In this document: positions 1-7,781 of the stretch, in pieces | Layout: every line of letters begins with the position of its first letter | Position numbering within the stretch: position 1 is the stretch's first letter | Notes under the pieces: model-generated | The model's input: only the letters and a program-made list of their open reading frames with translations | Databases searched by the model: none | Told to the model about the DNA's origin: nothing | Position numbers and translations under genes: made by a program | From: Thermoproteota archaeon | GTDB taxonomy: Archaea > Korarchaeota > Korarchaeia > Korarchaeales > Korarchaeaceae | Assembly (NCBI GenBank): GCA_003661365.1 | Contig: QMVZ01000013.1 | Coordinates: 1-19,257 of the forward strand | Direction of reading: 5' to 3' | Length of the DNA stretch: 19,257 nucleotides

Positions 1-259
1 TCTTATAACTTAGGGACTGTAAATTGCTACCTCATAGAAACTGACACCGGCTATATCCGGTTGAAAAAGAACTTGAAAGCGCGGCTGTAAATCCGGCAAT
101 CTCAAGCTCATCGTTTTAACACATGAAGATTTTGACCATACCAGCAATGCAGCCTATCTCCGTAAAAAGTTCGACACAAAAATAGCCATTCACGATGGCG
201 ATTCAGTAATGGTCGAACGTGGAAACATGTTCTGGAACAGGAAAAAACCCTTTCTTTAA
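1..259 (+). pseudogene. Decayed metallo-beta-lactamase-fold hydrolase gene (remnant)
   Basis: Protein similarity to the N-terminal part of an MBL-fold hydrolase is spread over three frames. Frame 1 (1-60) gives GTVNCYLIETDTGYI, the usual first strands; it is open to the left edge, so the gene probably begins outside. The expected next segment (LIDTG and about ten more residues) is missing. Frame 3 (63-82) then gives EKELESA, and frame 2 (83-259) gives GCKSGNLKLIVLTHEDFDH followed by TSNAAYLRKKF and a tail reading GNMFWNRKKPFL before TAA at 257-259. THEDFDH is the metal-binding HxxxDH region with the usual second His replaced by Glu. The joins look like a deletion near 58-62 and loss of one base near 82. 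No convincing continuation was found to 431. This is clearly a broken gene; the substrate is unknown. Confidence 0.8.
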
Positions 260-431
260 CTATGGTCTTACCAGCTGAACTCCGAATAAACCATCTTACT
301 TTAGACATGATGTAGGATCATGCTCCAAATCCACATCTTCTTCGTATACTCTACCTATGATTCTAATCCATGATGGGATGACTTAATCACTCAATTTGAA
401 AAATTTAGGTTCTTTTTTGCTCTTCTCAAGG

Positions 432-1301
432 CTATCCGCCGCTAATGCTTTCGAGAAACCTCAAAATCTCAGCGGTGACCGCATCTCCAGGTTTTCCAAT
501 ATCCCTGCTGACTGTATCGTGCGTCTTACCTTGGGCATAAAAGATCTCGAAAGGTGCTCCTACCTCATTTAAATCGTTAATCAGCCTCTGGGAATCTGCC
601 TTGGTGAGCCTCCAGTCCGTGTATATAACTAAAGTTGGTGGCATGTAGCTACCTTCCTCAACATGAGCAATTGGTGATGCATCTCTCAAAACGTTCTCAT
701 CTTCGCCAAATGCACGCTTAAACAACGTTTTGTACAGAACTGGAAATGAATCGTGGACATGCACGAGGTCATAACCACCGCCGTCGAGTAAAATCAGACC
801 TTTAACGATGGAAGTGTCTAACCCATATTTGCCAAGAAACTTTTCCCCATATGAAACTAAGGCCACAAGATGAGCGCCTGCAGAGTGTCCCATGAGATAT
901 ATCCTATTTTGATCACCACAATAGTCGCTAATATGGTTATAGACCCAACTTAGAGCTTCAGCAACATCGTAGGCAAAATCTGGATATGAAACTTCTGGAG
1001 CAAGTCTGTAGTTAACGCTCACGAACACGTAACCCTGCTTTGCAAAGAACAGACCCTTTGCTGTATGATCTTTCTTGTCCCCAACAGTCCAAGCTCCACC
1101 GTGTACGAAGAAGATCACTGGGTGCTTGCCCTTGCAGGAAGGGCTGTAGATGTCTAAAGCTCTGTACTTATCTTCTACGCCTGCATAGTATATGTTCCTT
1201 ATGATCTGAAGGCTATGACTTAATTTTCTAATCAAGACAAAGGAAAAAACGGCGCCAGCGAGAAGGATTAGCACTAACAAAACCAAAAGACTTGATTTCA
1301 A
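432..1301 (-). CDS. Membrane-anchored alpha/beta hydrolase (esterase, HSL/BD-FAE-like)
   Basis: A 289-residue alpha/beta-hydrolase-fold protein, probably an esterase or carboxyl-ester/amide hydrolase; the substrate cannot be told from sequence. Residues about 4-24 form a hydrophobic N-terminal segment followed by RK, so the catalytic domain is probably anchored on the outer face of the membrane. HGGAW (67-71) is the oxyanion-hole motif of the hormone-sensitive-lipase/kynurenine-formamidase-like branch. GHSAG (138-142) places the nucleophile at Ser140. Asp229 in YTDWR and His261 in KTHD are the likely other triad members. The start is TTG at 1301. A TATA-like element at 1325-1333 lies about 28 bp upstream, so the transcript may be leaderless; an AGGAG further in would then not be transcribed. 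It is separated from the UPRT-like gene upstream by about 108 bp and has its own promoter. Confidence 0.88.
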   Translation of the reverse strand: MKSSLLVLLVLILLAGAVFSFVLIRKLSHSLQIIRNIYYAGVEDKYRALDIYSPSCKGKHPVIFFVHGGAWTVGDKKDHTAKGLFFAKQGYVFVSVNYRLAPEVSYPDFAYDVAEALSWVYNHISDYCGDQNRIYLMGHSAGAHLVALVSYGEKFLGKYGLDTSIVKGLILLDGGGYDLVHVHDSFPVLYKTLFKRAFGEDENVLRDASPIAHVEEGSYMPPTLVIYTDWRLTKADSQRLINDLNEVGAPFEIFYAQGKTHDTVSRDIGKPGDAVTAEILRFLESISGG

Positions 1302-1324
1302 ACCGCTATTTCTCCTAGCAATAA

Positions 1325-1333
1325 TATATAAAA
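1325..1333 (-). promoter_or_regulatory. TATA-like box for the alpha/beta hydrolase gene
   Basis: The minus strand reads TTTATATAT, preceded by A/G-rich sequence. Its centre is 28 bp from the TTG start at 1301, the spacing expected if transcription begins at or next to the start codon. Inferred from archaeal TATA-to-start spacing. Confidence 0.5.
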
Positions 1334-1409
1334 CTTTAACTTTTTGCTCTTCTACCTTAGAAGAATATGCAGCACACTATTCTTTTCTTGGTATTATTAG
1401 AAAACAAGA

Positions 1410-2165
1410 TTAAAGTGATTTCACAGGTTGCACACCTGTTAATCTATCTCCAGCGTCTCCTATTCCTCCTCCGCCTACTCCCCAGCCCATACCGTGTATA
1501 TAGCAATGTTCGTTAAGAAGCAGGCTTACAGAGCCTACGTATATCTCTACTTTTGGAATCTCTTCCTTAAGAGTTTTAATCCCGAAAGGAGCAGCTACAA
1601 AACCACAAACTATTATTCGACCTAGATCACCGAACCTTCTTTTGTTCTCCTTTAGAAGTCTATATATTGTGAGTATGGTAAAGCCCGTTGCTATCGCTGG
1701 ATCTATGAATATAATGGGTCTTCCACTTATTTTTGGAATTCTCTCGTATTCTATTTCTACTTTAAGTTCTTCTAGTGATTTTCCTGTTCTTTTTGCTGAT
1801 ATAATTGCATGAGGTGCGCCTTCAAAAACCGTTTCAAATCCCCTAATGGGATACACTGAAGCACCCAAGATATCTATGAGTATTGGGAGCTGATCTTTTG
1901 GTATCCTCTCATATACAGCCCTTTCTTTCATTGGAGTAACTACCTCAAACCTTTCTCTTGGAAATGTATCAGCAATGACAAAAGCCATGTACTCAGCTAG
2001 CTTTACGCTAGCCCTTCTTCTTTCTTCAATAGAGAGATTCTCCTTTACGACTTTTGCTAGAAGACTCGATATTATCACATGTTCGTTTCCTAGGATCTTT
2101 ACATCTCTTAATATGTTCTCAATTTCTTCTTTAGAAAAAGGGTTTTCATCAAAACCTTTTTTCAT
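1410..2165 (-). CDS. Uracil phosphoribosyltransferase-like protein with altered base-binding loop
   Basis: A 251-residue type I phosphoribosyltransferase, closest in motif order to UPRT (Upp), which makes UMP from uracil and PRPP. DPAIATGFT (155-163) is the PRPP-binding loop, corresponding to DPMLATG in Upp. VTPM (76-79) matches the VxTP segment. LLLNEHCYI (215-223) and GDAGDRLTGV (236-245) match the LNxxGYI and GDAGDRxFGT uracil-binding region. Between YI and GDAGDR, Upp normally has three residues (xPGL style); here there is a stretch of about twelve rich in Gly, including GMGWGVGGGG. The Asp usually before LN is replaced by Ser/Leu. The protein is also longer than usual (about 205-220 residues). 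ATG start at 2165. It could be a true Upp variant or a PRTase for another base. Confidence 0.8.
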   Translation of the reverse strand: MKKGFDENPFSKEEIENILRDVKILGNEHVIISSLLAKVVKENLSIEERRRASVKLAEYMAFVIADTFPRERFEVVTPMKERAVYERIPKDQLPILIDILGASVYPIRGFETVFEGAPHAIISAKRTGKSLEELKVEIEYERIPKISGRPIIFIDPAIATGFTILTIYRLLKENKRRFGDLGRIIVCGFVAAPFGIKTLKEEIPKVEIYVGSVSLLLNEHCYIHGMGWGVGGGGIGDAGDRLTGVQPVKSL

Positions 2166-2196
2166 AGAGCCCTTCCGTCCTTGTTCTGAAGCTACT

Positions 2197-2207
2197 TATT
2201 AATAATT
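2197..2207 (-). promoter_or_regulatory. TATA-like box for the UPRT-like gene
   Basis: The minus strand reads AATTATTAATA, centred about 37 bp before the ATG at 2165. This predicts a start site near 2176 and a leader of about ten bases. Inferred from composition and spacing only. Confidence 0.35.
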
Positions 2208-2314
2208 CAGGTCTCTTCGTGTGCGTCATCTCTGGTCTTGAGATTTAAGAGTACGCCTTTTCATAAAACGTAATCATGAAGAAGGTTTGAAAATTCGGCT
2301 CAATCCTTACTGAG

Positions 2315-2329
2315 AAACCATAATGGTTT
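2315..2329. promoter_or_regulatory. 15-bp palindrome upstream of the prolyl oligopeptidase gene
   Basis: AAACCAT, one central base, then ATGGTTT: seven-base arms, perfectly complementary. It lies 84 bp before the peptidase ATG, in the 247-bp gap between the divergent UPRT-like and peptidase genes. It is a candidate operator for either gene. A chance occurrence is possible in A/T-rich DNA. Confidence 0.3.
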
Positions 2330-2385
2330 AGCATTTTTCATGAGGGGTTAAGGATGGAAAGAATACAGGCTCTTAGACGAGAGAC

Positions 2386-2393
2386 CTTTTTAG
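2386..2393 (+). promoter_or_regulatory. TATA-like element before prolyl oligopeptidase
   Basis: CTTTTTAG, centred about 24 bp before the ATG at 2413, consistent with a leaderless or nearly leaderless mRNA. It lies inside a short upstream frame (2354-2416), and the two readings compete. Weak match. Confidence 0.3.
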
Positions 2394-2412
2394 CTTCCAC
2401 AGGATTCTGGAC

Positions 2413-4446
2413 ATGATGCCTAGTACTAGGTATCCTTACACAAAGAAAGTAAACGTAGTTGAGGTTATTCATGGGGTAGAGATCCAGGATCCCTTTCGAT
2501 GGCTAGAAGACTTAGATAGTACGGAAGTAAGGAAATGGATTGAGGAGCAAAATGCTCTGACAATTTCTCTCCTAAACACACTTCCCTGGAGAAAGGAGAT
2601 ACAGGAGGAGCTAATGGGAATATATCAGTCGAAGGTCATTCTATTACCCATAATCTGCAAGGAGAGATATTTCTTTTTCACCAGAGAGGTTGGACAAAGA
2701 CATGCCGTTTTGAACATGTCAGAGGGTAAGTTTGACCTGGAGAAAGCGAGAATTATCTTAGATCCAAATACCTTCAGTGAGGACGGTACGGTAGCTTTAG
2801 ACTGGTATTACCCTTCCCTAGACGGGAGTTACATCGCTTACGGAAAGTCCGAAAAAGGGAGCGAGAGAAGTGTTCTACACATACTCAACGTGGATTCAGG
2901 AGAGCATTTGCCCGAGACCATACCAAACACTCAGTGGTCTACAGTTGCTTGGTTAGAGGACTGCTCTGGGTTCTATTACACTTGGAACTCTGACAATGTA
3001 AAATATATCCCCAGAGTTCGCTTTCACGAGCTAGGCAGCGATCCCAAGGAAGACCCAATGATATTTGGGGAAGGTCTACCGGAGGGAATATGGCCAGGCA
3101 TTTATCCCTCATCCGACGGAAGATACCTCTTCTTGGCAGTAGCTGAGGGGTGGATTAGAAATGACCTTTATGTGAAGGATCTGCTGGAGGATGGTGAGTT
3201 TATACCAATTGCTGTTGGGAAAGAAGGAAAGTTCTTTGCAGATGCTATTGAAGGCTCGCTAATCATTCAGACAAACTGCAAGGCACCAATGTATCGCATC
3301 CTGAAAACAGACTTGGATGATCCTAGGGAGGAGAATTGGAGGGAGATAATACCTGAAGGGAAAGGGGTGATAAAGAGGTTTCAGATAATAGGAAGAAAGT
3401 TAGTTATATCTCTGAAGGAGAATACATATTACAGGCTGCTTGTTTATACCTTAGAAGGCGAATTCCTTTACGAGATCAAGCTTCCTTCAATTGGCAGGGT
3501 TGATTTCACTGGAAGATGGGACAAAGACGAAATGTTCTACATGTTCTCATCCTTTGTCTATCCTCCTGCATTATTCAGGTATGACTTAAGCGATCGAAAA
3601 CAGGAGAAGATCTTTCAGCAAGATGTGAAAATTAGTCCATCCGAATACGATACAAAGCTCATTTTCTACAAATCGAAGGATGGGACAAAGGTTCCGATGT
3701 ATATAATCCACAAAAAGAACCTTAAGCTCAATGGCAACAACCCAACAATTTTGAGCGGATACGGTGGGTTTGCATTGGGTAGAGAACCAGCTTTTCTTAA
3801 GAGCTTCATTCCATGGCTATCGAGGGGAGGAGTGTATGCCGTTGCTTGTATAAGAGGGGGAGACGAATTCGGGGAGGAGTGGCACAAGGCAGGAATAAGG
3901 GATAAAAAACAAAATGTATTCGATGATTTCATAGCAGCTGCCGAGTGGCTAATCGAAAATAGCTACACAAACCCTAGTAAGCTGGCAATATGGGGAGCCA
4001 GCAATGGAGGGCTTTTGGTAGGAGCCGTCCTTACCCAAAGGCCAGATCTGTTTAAAGCTGTGGTATGCAAGGTTCCCTTACTTGACATGCTCCGCTATCA
4101 CAAGTTCCTGGTTGCTGGCCTTTGGGTCTCAGAATACGGCTCGCCTGAAGACCCGGAGGAGTTTAAGTGGCTTATCAGCTACTCTCCTTACCACCACGTT
4201 GTTGAGGGTCGGACCAATCCTGCAGTCTTCTTCAGAGCAGCGAAATCTGATGGAAGAGTTCACCCTATGCATGCCATGAAAATGGCAGCTAAGATGCAAA
4301 CATATGGAAAAGGAGGGCCATTTCTCCTTTATGTCGAACCAAAAGCAGGACATGGCACGGGCAAACCTTTAGACATGTTCGTTAAAGGAGAAGCTGACTG
4401 TCTAGCATTTGTTGTATGGCAGTTGAATCTTCCCTTCCTCAAATGA
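2413..4446 (+). CDS. Prolyl oligopeptidase (family S9A serine peptidase)
   Basis: A 677-residue S9A peptidase, which cleaves short peptides after proline, probably in the cytoplasm because no signal peptide is present. The N-terminus has the hallmark HGVEIQDPFRWLED (about 20-33) and an EEQN helix. Residues about 70-400 form the seven-bladed beta-propeller that gates the active site. The alpha/beta-hydrolase domain follows, with GASNGG holding nucleophile Ser530, Asp613 in AAKSDGRVHP, and His647 in AGHGTGKP. The spacings resemble porcine prolyl oligopeptidase. Length lies between the Pyrococcus (about 616) and mammalian (710) enzymes. Two adjacent ATGs open the gene at 2413. It overlaps the 3' end of the convergent CPBP-like gene by 8 bp. 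An acylaminoacyl-peptidase or oligopeptidase B activity is less likely given the S9A N-terminal motif. Confidence 0.95.
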   Translation: MMPSTRYPYTKKVNVVEVIHGVEIQDPFRWLEDLDSTEVRKWIEEQNALTISLLNTLPWRKEIQEELMGIYQSKVILLPIICKERYFFFTREVGQRHAVLNMSEGKFDLEKARIILDPNTFSEDGTVALDWYYPSLDGSYIAYGKSEKGSERSVLHILNVDSGEHLPETIPNTQWSTVAWLEDCSGFYYTWNSDNVKYIPRVRFHELGSDPKEDPMIFGEGLPEGIWPGIYPSSDGRYLFLAVAEGWIRNDLYVKDLLEDGEFIPIAVGKEGKFFADAIEGSLIIQTNCKAPMYRILKTDLDDPREENWREIIPEGKGVIKRFQIIGRKLVISLKENTYYRLLVYTLEGEFLYEIKLPSIGRVDFTGRWDKDEMFYMFSSFVYPPALFRYDLSDRKQEKIFQQDVKISPSEYDTKLIFYKSKDGTKVPMYIIHKKNLKLNGNNPTILSGYGGFALGREPAFLKSFIPWLSRGGVYAVACIRGGDEFGEEWHKAGIRDKKQNVFDDFIAAAEWLIENSYTNPSKLAIWGASNGGLLVGAVLTQRPDLFKAVVCKVPLLDMLRYHKFLVAGLWVSEYGSPEDPEEFKWLISYSPYHHVVEGRTNPAVFFRAAKSDGRVHPMHAMKMAAKMQTYGKGGPFLLYVEPKAGHGTGKPLDMFVKGEADCLAFVVWQLNLPFLK

Positions 4447-5338
4447 TAGGTATCATGCCGAAAGCATTGGCAAACCAGTGCCAAAGTGCTGGTGTAGCAA
4501 TTCTCTTAGTCTTATGAAAGAGATAACAATCGATTAACAGTCCAAGAGTGCTGCTAGGAGCATATCTGATGAAATCATCTAAAGAGGTTCTAGGCTCAAA
4601 GTAGAAGTTAAATAACAAGCTTATAACTATGAAAAAGATCCAGAAACCCCTTGAACTCCATTTGAAATATCCTTCAATTCTGTTCTGAATTAACCCGTTC
4701 CATGCCACGTTTTGAATCATATCCGTGGCATGAAGAATCACGAATGGGAACAATGATCTTGAGGGGATTCCTAAGGATTGTGGTTCGGGTGGAGCATTTA
4801 TTGCTTTTGAGATTAGGGAATTAAGAGCATCGATCGCTGTAACTCCTATTATAGCTGTAGAAAATGCGTATATTATATCCGATAGTAGCAGGGACCTCCC
4901 TCTAAATCCTAAACTGGACCACTCTTCTTTTTTCCACATTAAGACATACACTGTTGGGAGGAAGACATATGTCCAACCTCTCATGGCAAATGGAATCCAC
5001 TCAGGAACTCCCACCCTTGGAAGGATTATGGCAGCAAGCCCAGTTCCAGGGAACATCAACATCACTAATAAGAAGAGATCCAAGATATCTCTTCTAGAGT
5101 ATTTCTCTCCGAACCAAGGGGCCTCTAACTCCCTAAAAATTAGATTGAGAAGATAAAGCGAAAAGAGAAGGGTCATTAAGCTCATGAGGGGGTTGTCTGA
5201 AGGAAGAAACCTGCATAAGCGCCCTTCTACTAGCCTTAGCCTAGAAATGTAAACTACAAGAAAGCCTATGGAGACTAAAATCAAAACGATCTGGAATTCA
5301 CTTAACCCCCTTGATCTGCAGGCAGAATTATCGTTCAT
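4439..5338 (-). CDS. CPBP (Abi)-like intramembrane protein lacking the catalytic EE..R motif
   Basis: A 299-residue multi-pass membrane protein with about seven or eight hydrophobic segments, matching the layout of CPBP/Abi glutamic-type intramembrane proteases (relatives of Rce1). A LGFRGR segment (143-148) resembles the conserved lead-in. Residues 209-222 read QNVAWNGLIQNRIE, which aligns with the family motif EExxFRGxLQ: the two catalytic Glu are Gln209 and Asn210 and the Arg is Asn214. The later HxxxN motif survives (His287, Asn291 in HWFAN), while the middle FxxxH is not obvious. It is therefore probably a non-proteolytic relative, or a protease using other residues. ATG start at 5338 is preceded by a strong GAGGGGAGG ribosome-binding site. 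It is convergent with the prolyl oligopeptidase gene, sharing 8 bp. The role is unknown. Confidence 0.7.
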   Translation of the reverse strand: MNDNSACRSRGLSEFQIVLILVSIGFLVVYISRLRLVEGRLCRFLPSDNPLMSLMTLLFSLYLLNLIFRELEAPWFGEKYSRRDILDLFLLVMLMFPGTGLAAIILPRVGVPEWIPFAMRGWTYVFLPTVYVLMWKKEEWSSLGFRGRSLLLSDIIYAFSTAIIGVTAIDALNSLISKAINAPPEPQSLGIPSRSLFPFVILHATDMIQNVAWNGLIQNRIEGYFKWSSRGFWIFFIVISLLFNFYFEPRTSLDDFIRYAPSSTLGLLIDCYLFHKTKRIATPALWHWFANAFGMIPII

Positions 5339-5349
5339 ATCCTCCCCTC
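5339..5349 (-). promoter_or_regulatory. Strong Shine-Dalgarno site of the CPBP-like gene
   Basis: On the minus strand AGGGGAGG sits immediately before the ATG at 5338. It is unusual in this window, where many genes look leaderless, and it supports this start. Confidence 0.5.
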
Positions 5350-5508
5350 TTAGAATTTTTCTAATAACCTCTTACAATAGGTGTCCTAATCGATAACGCC
5401 CTATAACCGCTACTTTATCTTAAGAACTGTGTTAAGTCGATAGCAAATGCTTTGCTTAATAAAGCTGTTCATTTTCATCAACGCACATTCTTTCAAAAAG
5501 CTCTTTCC

Positions 5509-5533
5509 ATTTCGTTCCTAATTTAAACGAAAT
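5509..5533. promoter_or_regulatory. Inverted repeat flanking a TATA-like core upstream of the DUF3267/serine hydrolase operon
   Basis: ATTTCGTT (5509-5516) and its exact complement AACGAAAT (5526-5533) flank a nine-base spacer reading CCTAATTTA, which with the next bases resembles a TATA box. The predicted start site would be near 5548, leaving a leader of about 40 bases to the ATG at 5588 with a GGAAAGTGG site about ten bases upstream. A dimeric repressor bound here would cover the promoter core. Inferred from symmetry and position. Confidence 0.4.
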
Positions 5534-5587
5534 TCTAGATTGTAAGAAGCAAGCATAACCTTATGTTTGGAAAGTGGTATGTTATGA

Positions 5588-6310
5588 ATGATGACTCATA
5601 GACCAAAATACAGTCTCACACCGCGTAGGGAATACATAGAGTGGAAGATGGAAGTTCCTACCAAGACTGAAGTGCTTGGAGCCTTTTTGGTTTTGTTTCC
5701 AGTCTCTCTAATTCTTGCTGGGTCAAAACAAGTCCAGTTTTTGTTCAAAAGCCCATATGATTATTTTTTGTTTTTAGCACTCACCCTCTTAGTAATAGTA
5801 CTTCACGAGGGCGTTCACATACTAGTGATCAGGGCCTTGGGCTTAGGGTTTAGGGTAGGGTTCGGAGGTTATTACGTCTATCTCACAATAAAGGGCGAGA
5901 TGGGGAAGTGGAGGTTCTTCCTCATCGCTATTTCTCCCTTATTAATCAGCTTTCTGCCCTTTGTTTTCCCAGGTTGGCCTGTTTTAAGAGTGATTGCTTT
6001 TCTGAACTTTTTAGGCTCCGTTGGGGATATCTTGATCCTCATGAAGCTCTTAGGAGTGGGGAGAGCAAGGATTATGGATGAAGGGAGGTTCATGGTAGTT
6101 TTATCGGAAAAGCCTCCTAAAACCTCAATTTTAGTAGAAAACTTCTTTAGTTCATTTCCGTTGTTCATGCTCGTATCTCTTCTAATAACTCTCATGGTTT
6201 TGATTAGGGTGGGAGGAAGTGCCGAGGCGTATTTAGTTCCAGATCGTACAAACTTCTTTAAAGGACTCAATCAAGCGTATCCAATTTTTAAAGCAACAAT
6301 GGAAGAATAA
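5588..6310 (+). CDS. DUF3267-like membrane zincin with HExxH
   Basis: A 240-residue integral membrane protein with hydrophobic segments near residues 29-46, 57-77, 108-127, 132-153 and 183-205. HEGVH (73-77), inside the second segment, is an HExxH zinc site. GSVGDILIL (143-151) supplies a Gly-Asp in a later membrane helix, the arrangement seen in DUF3267 putative zincin peptidases and reminiscent of the NPDG-type third ligand of site-2 proteases. The family function is not well established; intramembrane proteolysis is an inference. The ATG at 5588 (MMTH) is preferred because the ATGs just before it in other frames run into stops at once. The next gene begins 11 bp after its stop, so the two are probably co-transcribed. 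Confidence 0.75.
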   Translation: MMTHRPKYSLTPRREYIEWKMEVPTKTEVLGAFLVLFPVSLILAGSKQVQFLFKSPYDYFLFLALTLLVIVLHEGVHILVIRALGLGFRVGFGGYYVYLTIKGEMGKWRFFLIAISPLLISFLPFVFPGWPVLRVIAFLNFLGSVGDILILMKLLGVGRARIMDEGRFMVVLSEKPPKTSILVENFFSSFPLFMLVSLLITLMVLIRVGGSAEAYLVPDRTNFFKGLNQAYPIFKATMEE

Positions 6311-6321
6311 TATCTCGGTAG

Positions 6322-7713
6322 GTGAGACCTCTGGCTGATAAGTTCGAAAAGTTGGAAGATTTCATTTTTAGAAAGATGTCAGAAACAAATCTCCCTGGTT
6401 TAAGCATAGCTGCCATTAAAGATGGAGACATGATTTACTCTAGGGGCTTTGGCTTCAAGAATCTTTCAAATGGTTTTTCAGCGACTCCAGAAACTCTTTA
6501 TTGCATAGGTAGCGTTACTAAGTCTTTCACATGTCTAGCAATAATGCAACTTCAGGAGAAAGGGGCCCTAAGCGTCGAGGACCCTATTGAAGAATATGTC
6601 CCCTTAAAGATAAGACCTAAGGGAGAACCAATTAAGATATGGCACTTGATGAGCCATACAAGCGGAATTCCGGCTCTAGCATATGCCGAAGCAGTTATCA
6701 GGCAAGCTACGAAGGCATCCGAAAAATGGCTCCCTATATCGAGCTATCAAGACATGCTCACGTTCATGGCTGACGCCGACAAGTGGGTCCATTCAAAACC
6801 AGGAGAGAGGTGGTTTTACCTAAACGAAGGTTATATCCTGCTTGGTTACATCATAGAAAAGGTATCTGGGGAGGAGTATGCCGATTACGTTAAGAGGCAT
6901 ATACTTGAGCCTTTGGGAATGAAAAGGAGCTATTTCCACAAGGAAGAAGTTGAGAAAGATCCTGATGCAGCGGTACCATACATTGTGGCAAAGAACGGAG
7001 AGAGAATACCCAGCACATATCCCTTTGGGGCTATATTGAGCGATGGTGGGCTCATAAGTAGCGTTGTTGACATGGCAAAATACGTAAAGATGTTCATCAA
7101 CTACGGCGAGAGCGATGGAGAAAGGATAGCAAGCGAGCATTCCATTAAGGAGATGATGAAGCCTAGAATACGCTTACCTCATGAGCCTTTCATAAGCAAA
7201 GGCGTCAGATATTACGGATATGGGCTTGGCATAAGGCCAGATTTCTTTGGTTATAATCTAATAGGTCACGGGGGAAGCGTCTTAGTATCGACGGCATACA
7301 TGGGCTTTGTTCCAGAAAAAGGGATTGGTGTTGTGATACTTGCAAACGGCAGCGGCTATCCCTTGAGCTACATAGGCGAGTATACCTTGGCCCTCTTGCT
7401 TGGCAAGGATCCAATGGAACTGCCAGTTGTAAGATATGGGGAAGTGCTAGATGAACTTGCTGGAGTTTACGAAACCTATAAGGGCACGATGAGGGTCACA
7501 GTGACTAAAAGAGGGAGTTTATTGCAGATTGAGAGGAAGGACAAGTACACTGAGTTTACAATGCCCCTAATACCTGTTGATATAGAAGGTAAGGTAAAGG
7601 TCTTCCATGCTATATCTATGGACATGAAGGTGCCTACAGAGTTCATCAAGGAAGATGAGGATCTCTTCTTGATTTACGAGAGATACAAGCTCAAGAAAGT
7701 CGGAAAGATCTAA
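6322..7713 (+). CDS. Serine hydrolase, penicillin-binding-protein/class C beta-lactamase fold (S12-like)
   Basis: A 463-residue protein of the serine beta-lactamase-like superfamily. SVTK (64-67) is the SxxK catalytic motif with nucleophile Ser64 and base Lys67, YLN (166-168) is the YxN motif, and HGG (316-318) replaces the KTG motif as in many S12 and esterase members. After about residue 345 comes an extra beta-rich C-terminal domain (VLDELAGVYETYKG), as in DUF3471-type hydrolases. Archaea lack murein, so the likely substrates are peptides or esters. No signal peptide is seen, so it is probably cytoplasmic. The start is GTG at 6322, chosen because the conserved N-terminal helix begins right after it; the first in-frame ATG (6376) would cut this helix. 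It follows the DUF3267 gene by 11 bp, suggesting a shared operon. Confidence 0.9.
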   Translation: MRPLADKFEKLEDFIFRKMSETNLPGLSIAAIKDGDMIYSRGFGFKNLSNGFSATPETLYCIGSVTKSFTCLAIMQLQEKGALSVEDPIEEYVPLKIRPKGEPIKIWHLMSHTSGIPALAYAEAVIRQATKASEKWLPISSYQDMLTFMADADKWVHSKPGERWFYLNEGYILLGYIIEKVSGEEYADYVKRHILEPLGMKRSYFHKEEVEKDPDAAVPYIVAKNGERIPSTYPFGAILSDGGLISSVVDMAKYVKMFINYGESDGERIASEHSIKEMMKPRIRLPHEPFISKGVRYYGYGLGIRPDFFGYNLIGHGGSVLVSTAYMGFVPEKGIGVVILANGSGYPLSYIGEYTLALLLGKDPMELPVVRYGEVLDELAGVYETYKGTMRVTVTKRGSLLQIERKDKYTEFTMPLIPVDIEGKVKVFHAISMDMKVPTEFIKEDEDLFLIYERYKLKKVGKI

Positions 7714-7751
7714 TTGGCTCTTGGCTATCTTACTCCATCCACAACGAAACT

Positions 7752-7760
7752 CTTATTTTG
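7752..7760 (+). promoter_or_regulatory. TATA-like element for the YbaK-family gene
   Basis: TCTTATTTTG-type sequence centred 26 bp before the ATG at 7782. It overlaps the alternative TTG start (7758), which supports the ATG and a leaderless mRNA. Confidence 0.4.
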
Positions 7761-7781
7761 TTTGAAACTCAGGCTCGTCAG

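Noticed and set aside
108..308. Minus-strand 66-codon frame
   Set aside because: It is antisense to the MBL remnant, Cys/Arg-rich and without family resemblance.
260..431. Second gene remnant after the MBL fragment (minus-strand stretch GRVYEEDVDLEHD)
   Set aside because: Only a short readable stretch, no family recognised and no start; too weak to call.
5442..5456. Small palindrome AGCAAA-TGC-TTTGCT
   Set aside because: Six-base arms in A/T-rich intergenic DNA, not placed at a promoter core; likely chance.
5878..6270. Minus-strand 130-codon frame
   Set aside because: It lies fully inside the DUF3267-like gene on the other strand; the plus-strand protein has clear membrane helices and HExxH.
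7758..7781. TTG at 7758 as the start of the YbaK-family protein
   Set aside because: The sequence looks like a TATA element placed 26 bp before ATG 7782, and the family starts near that ATG.
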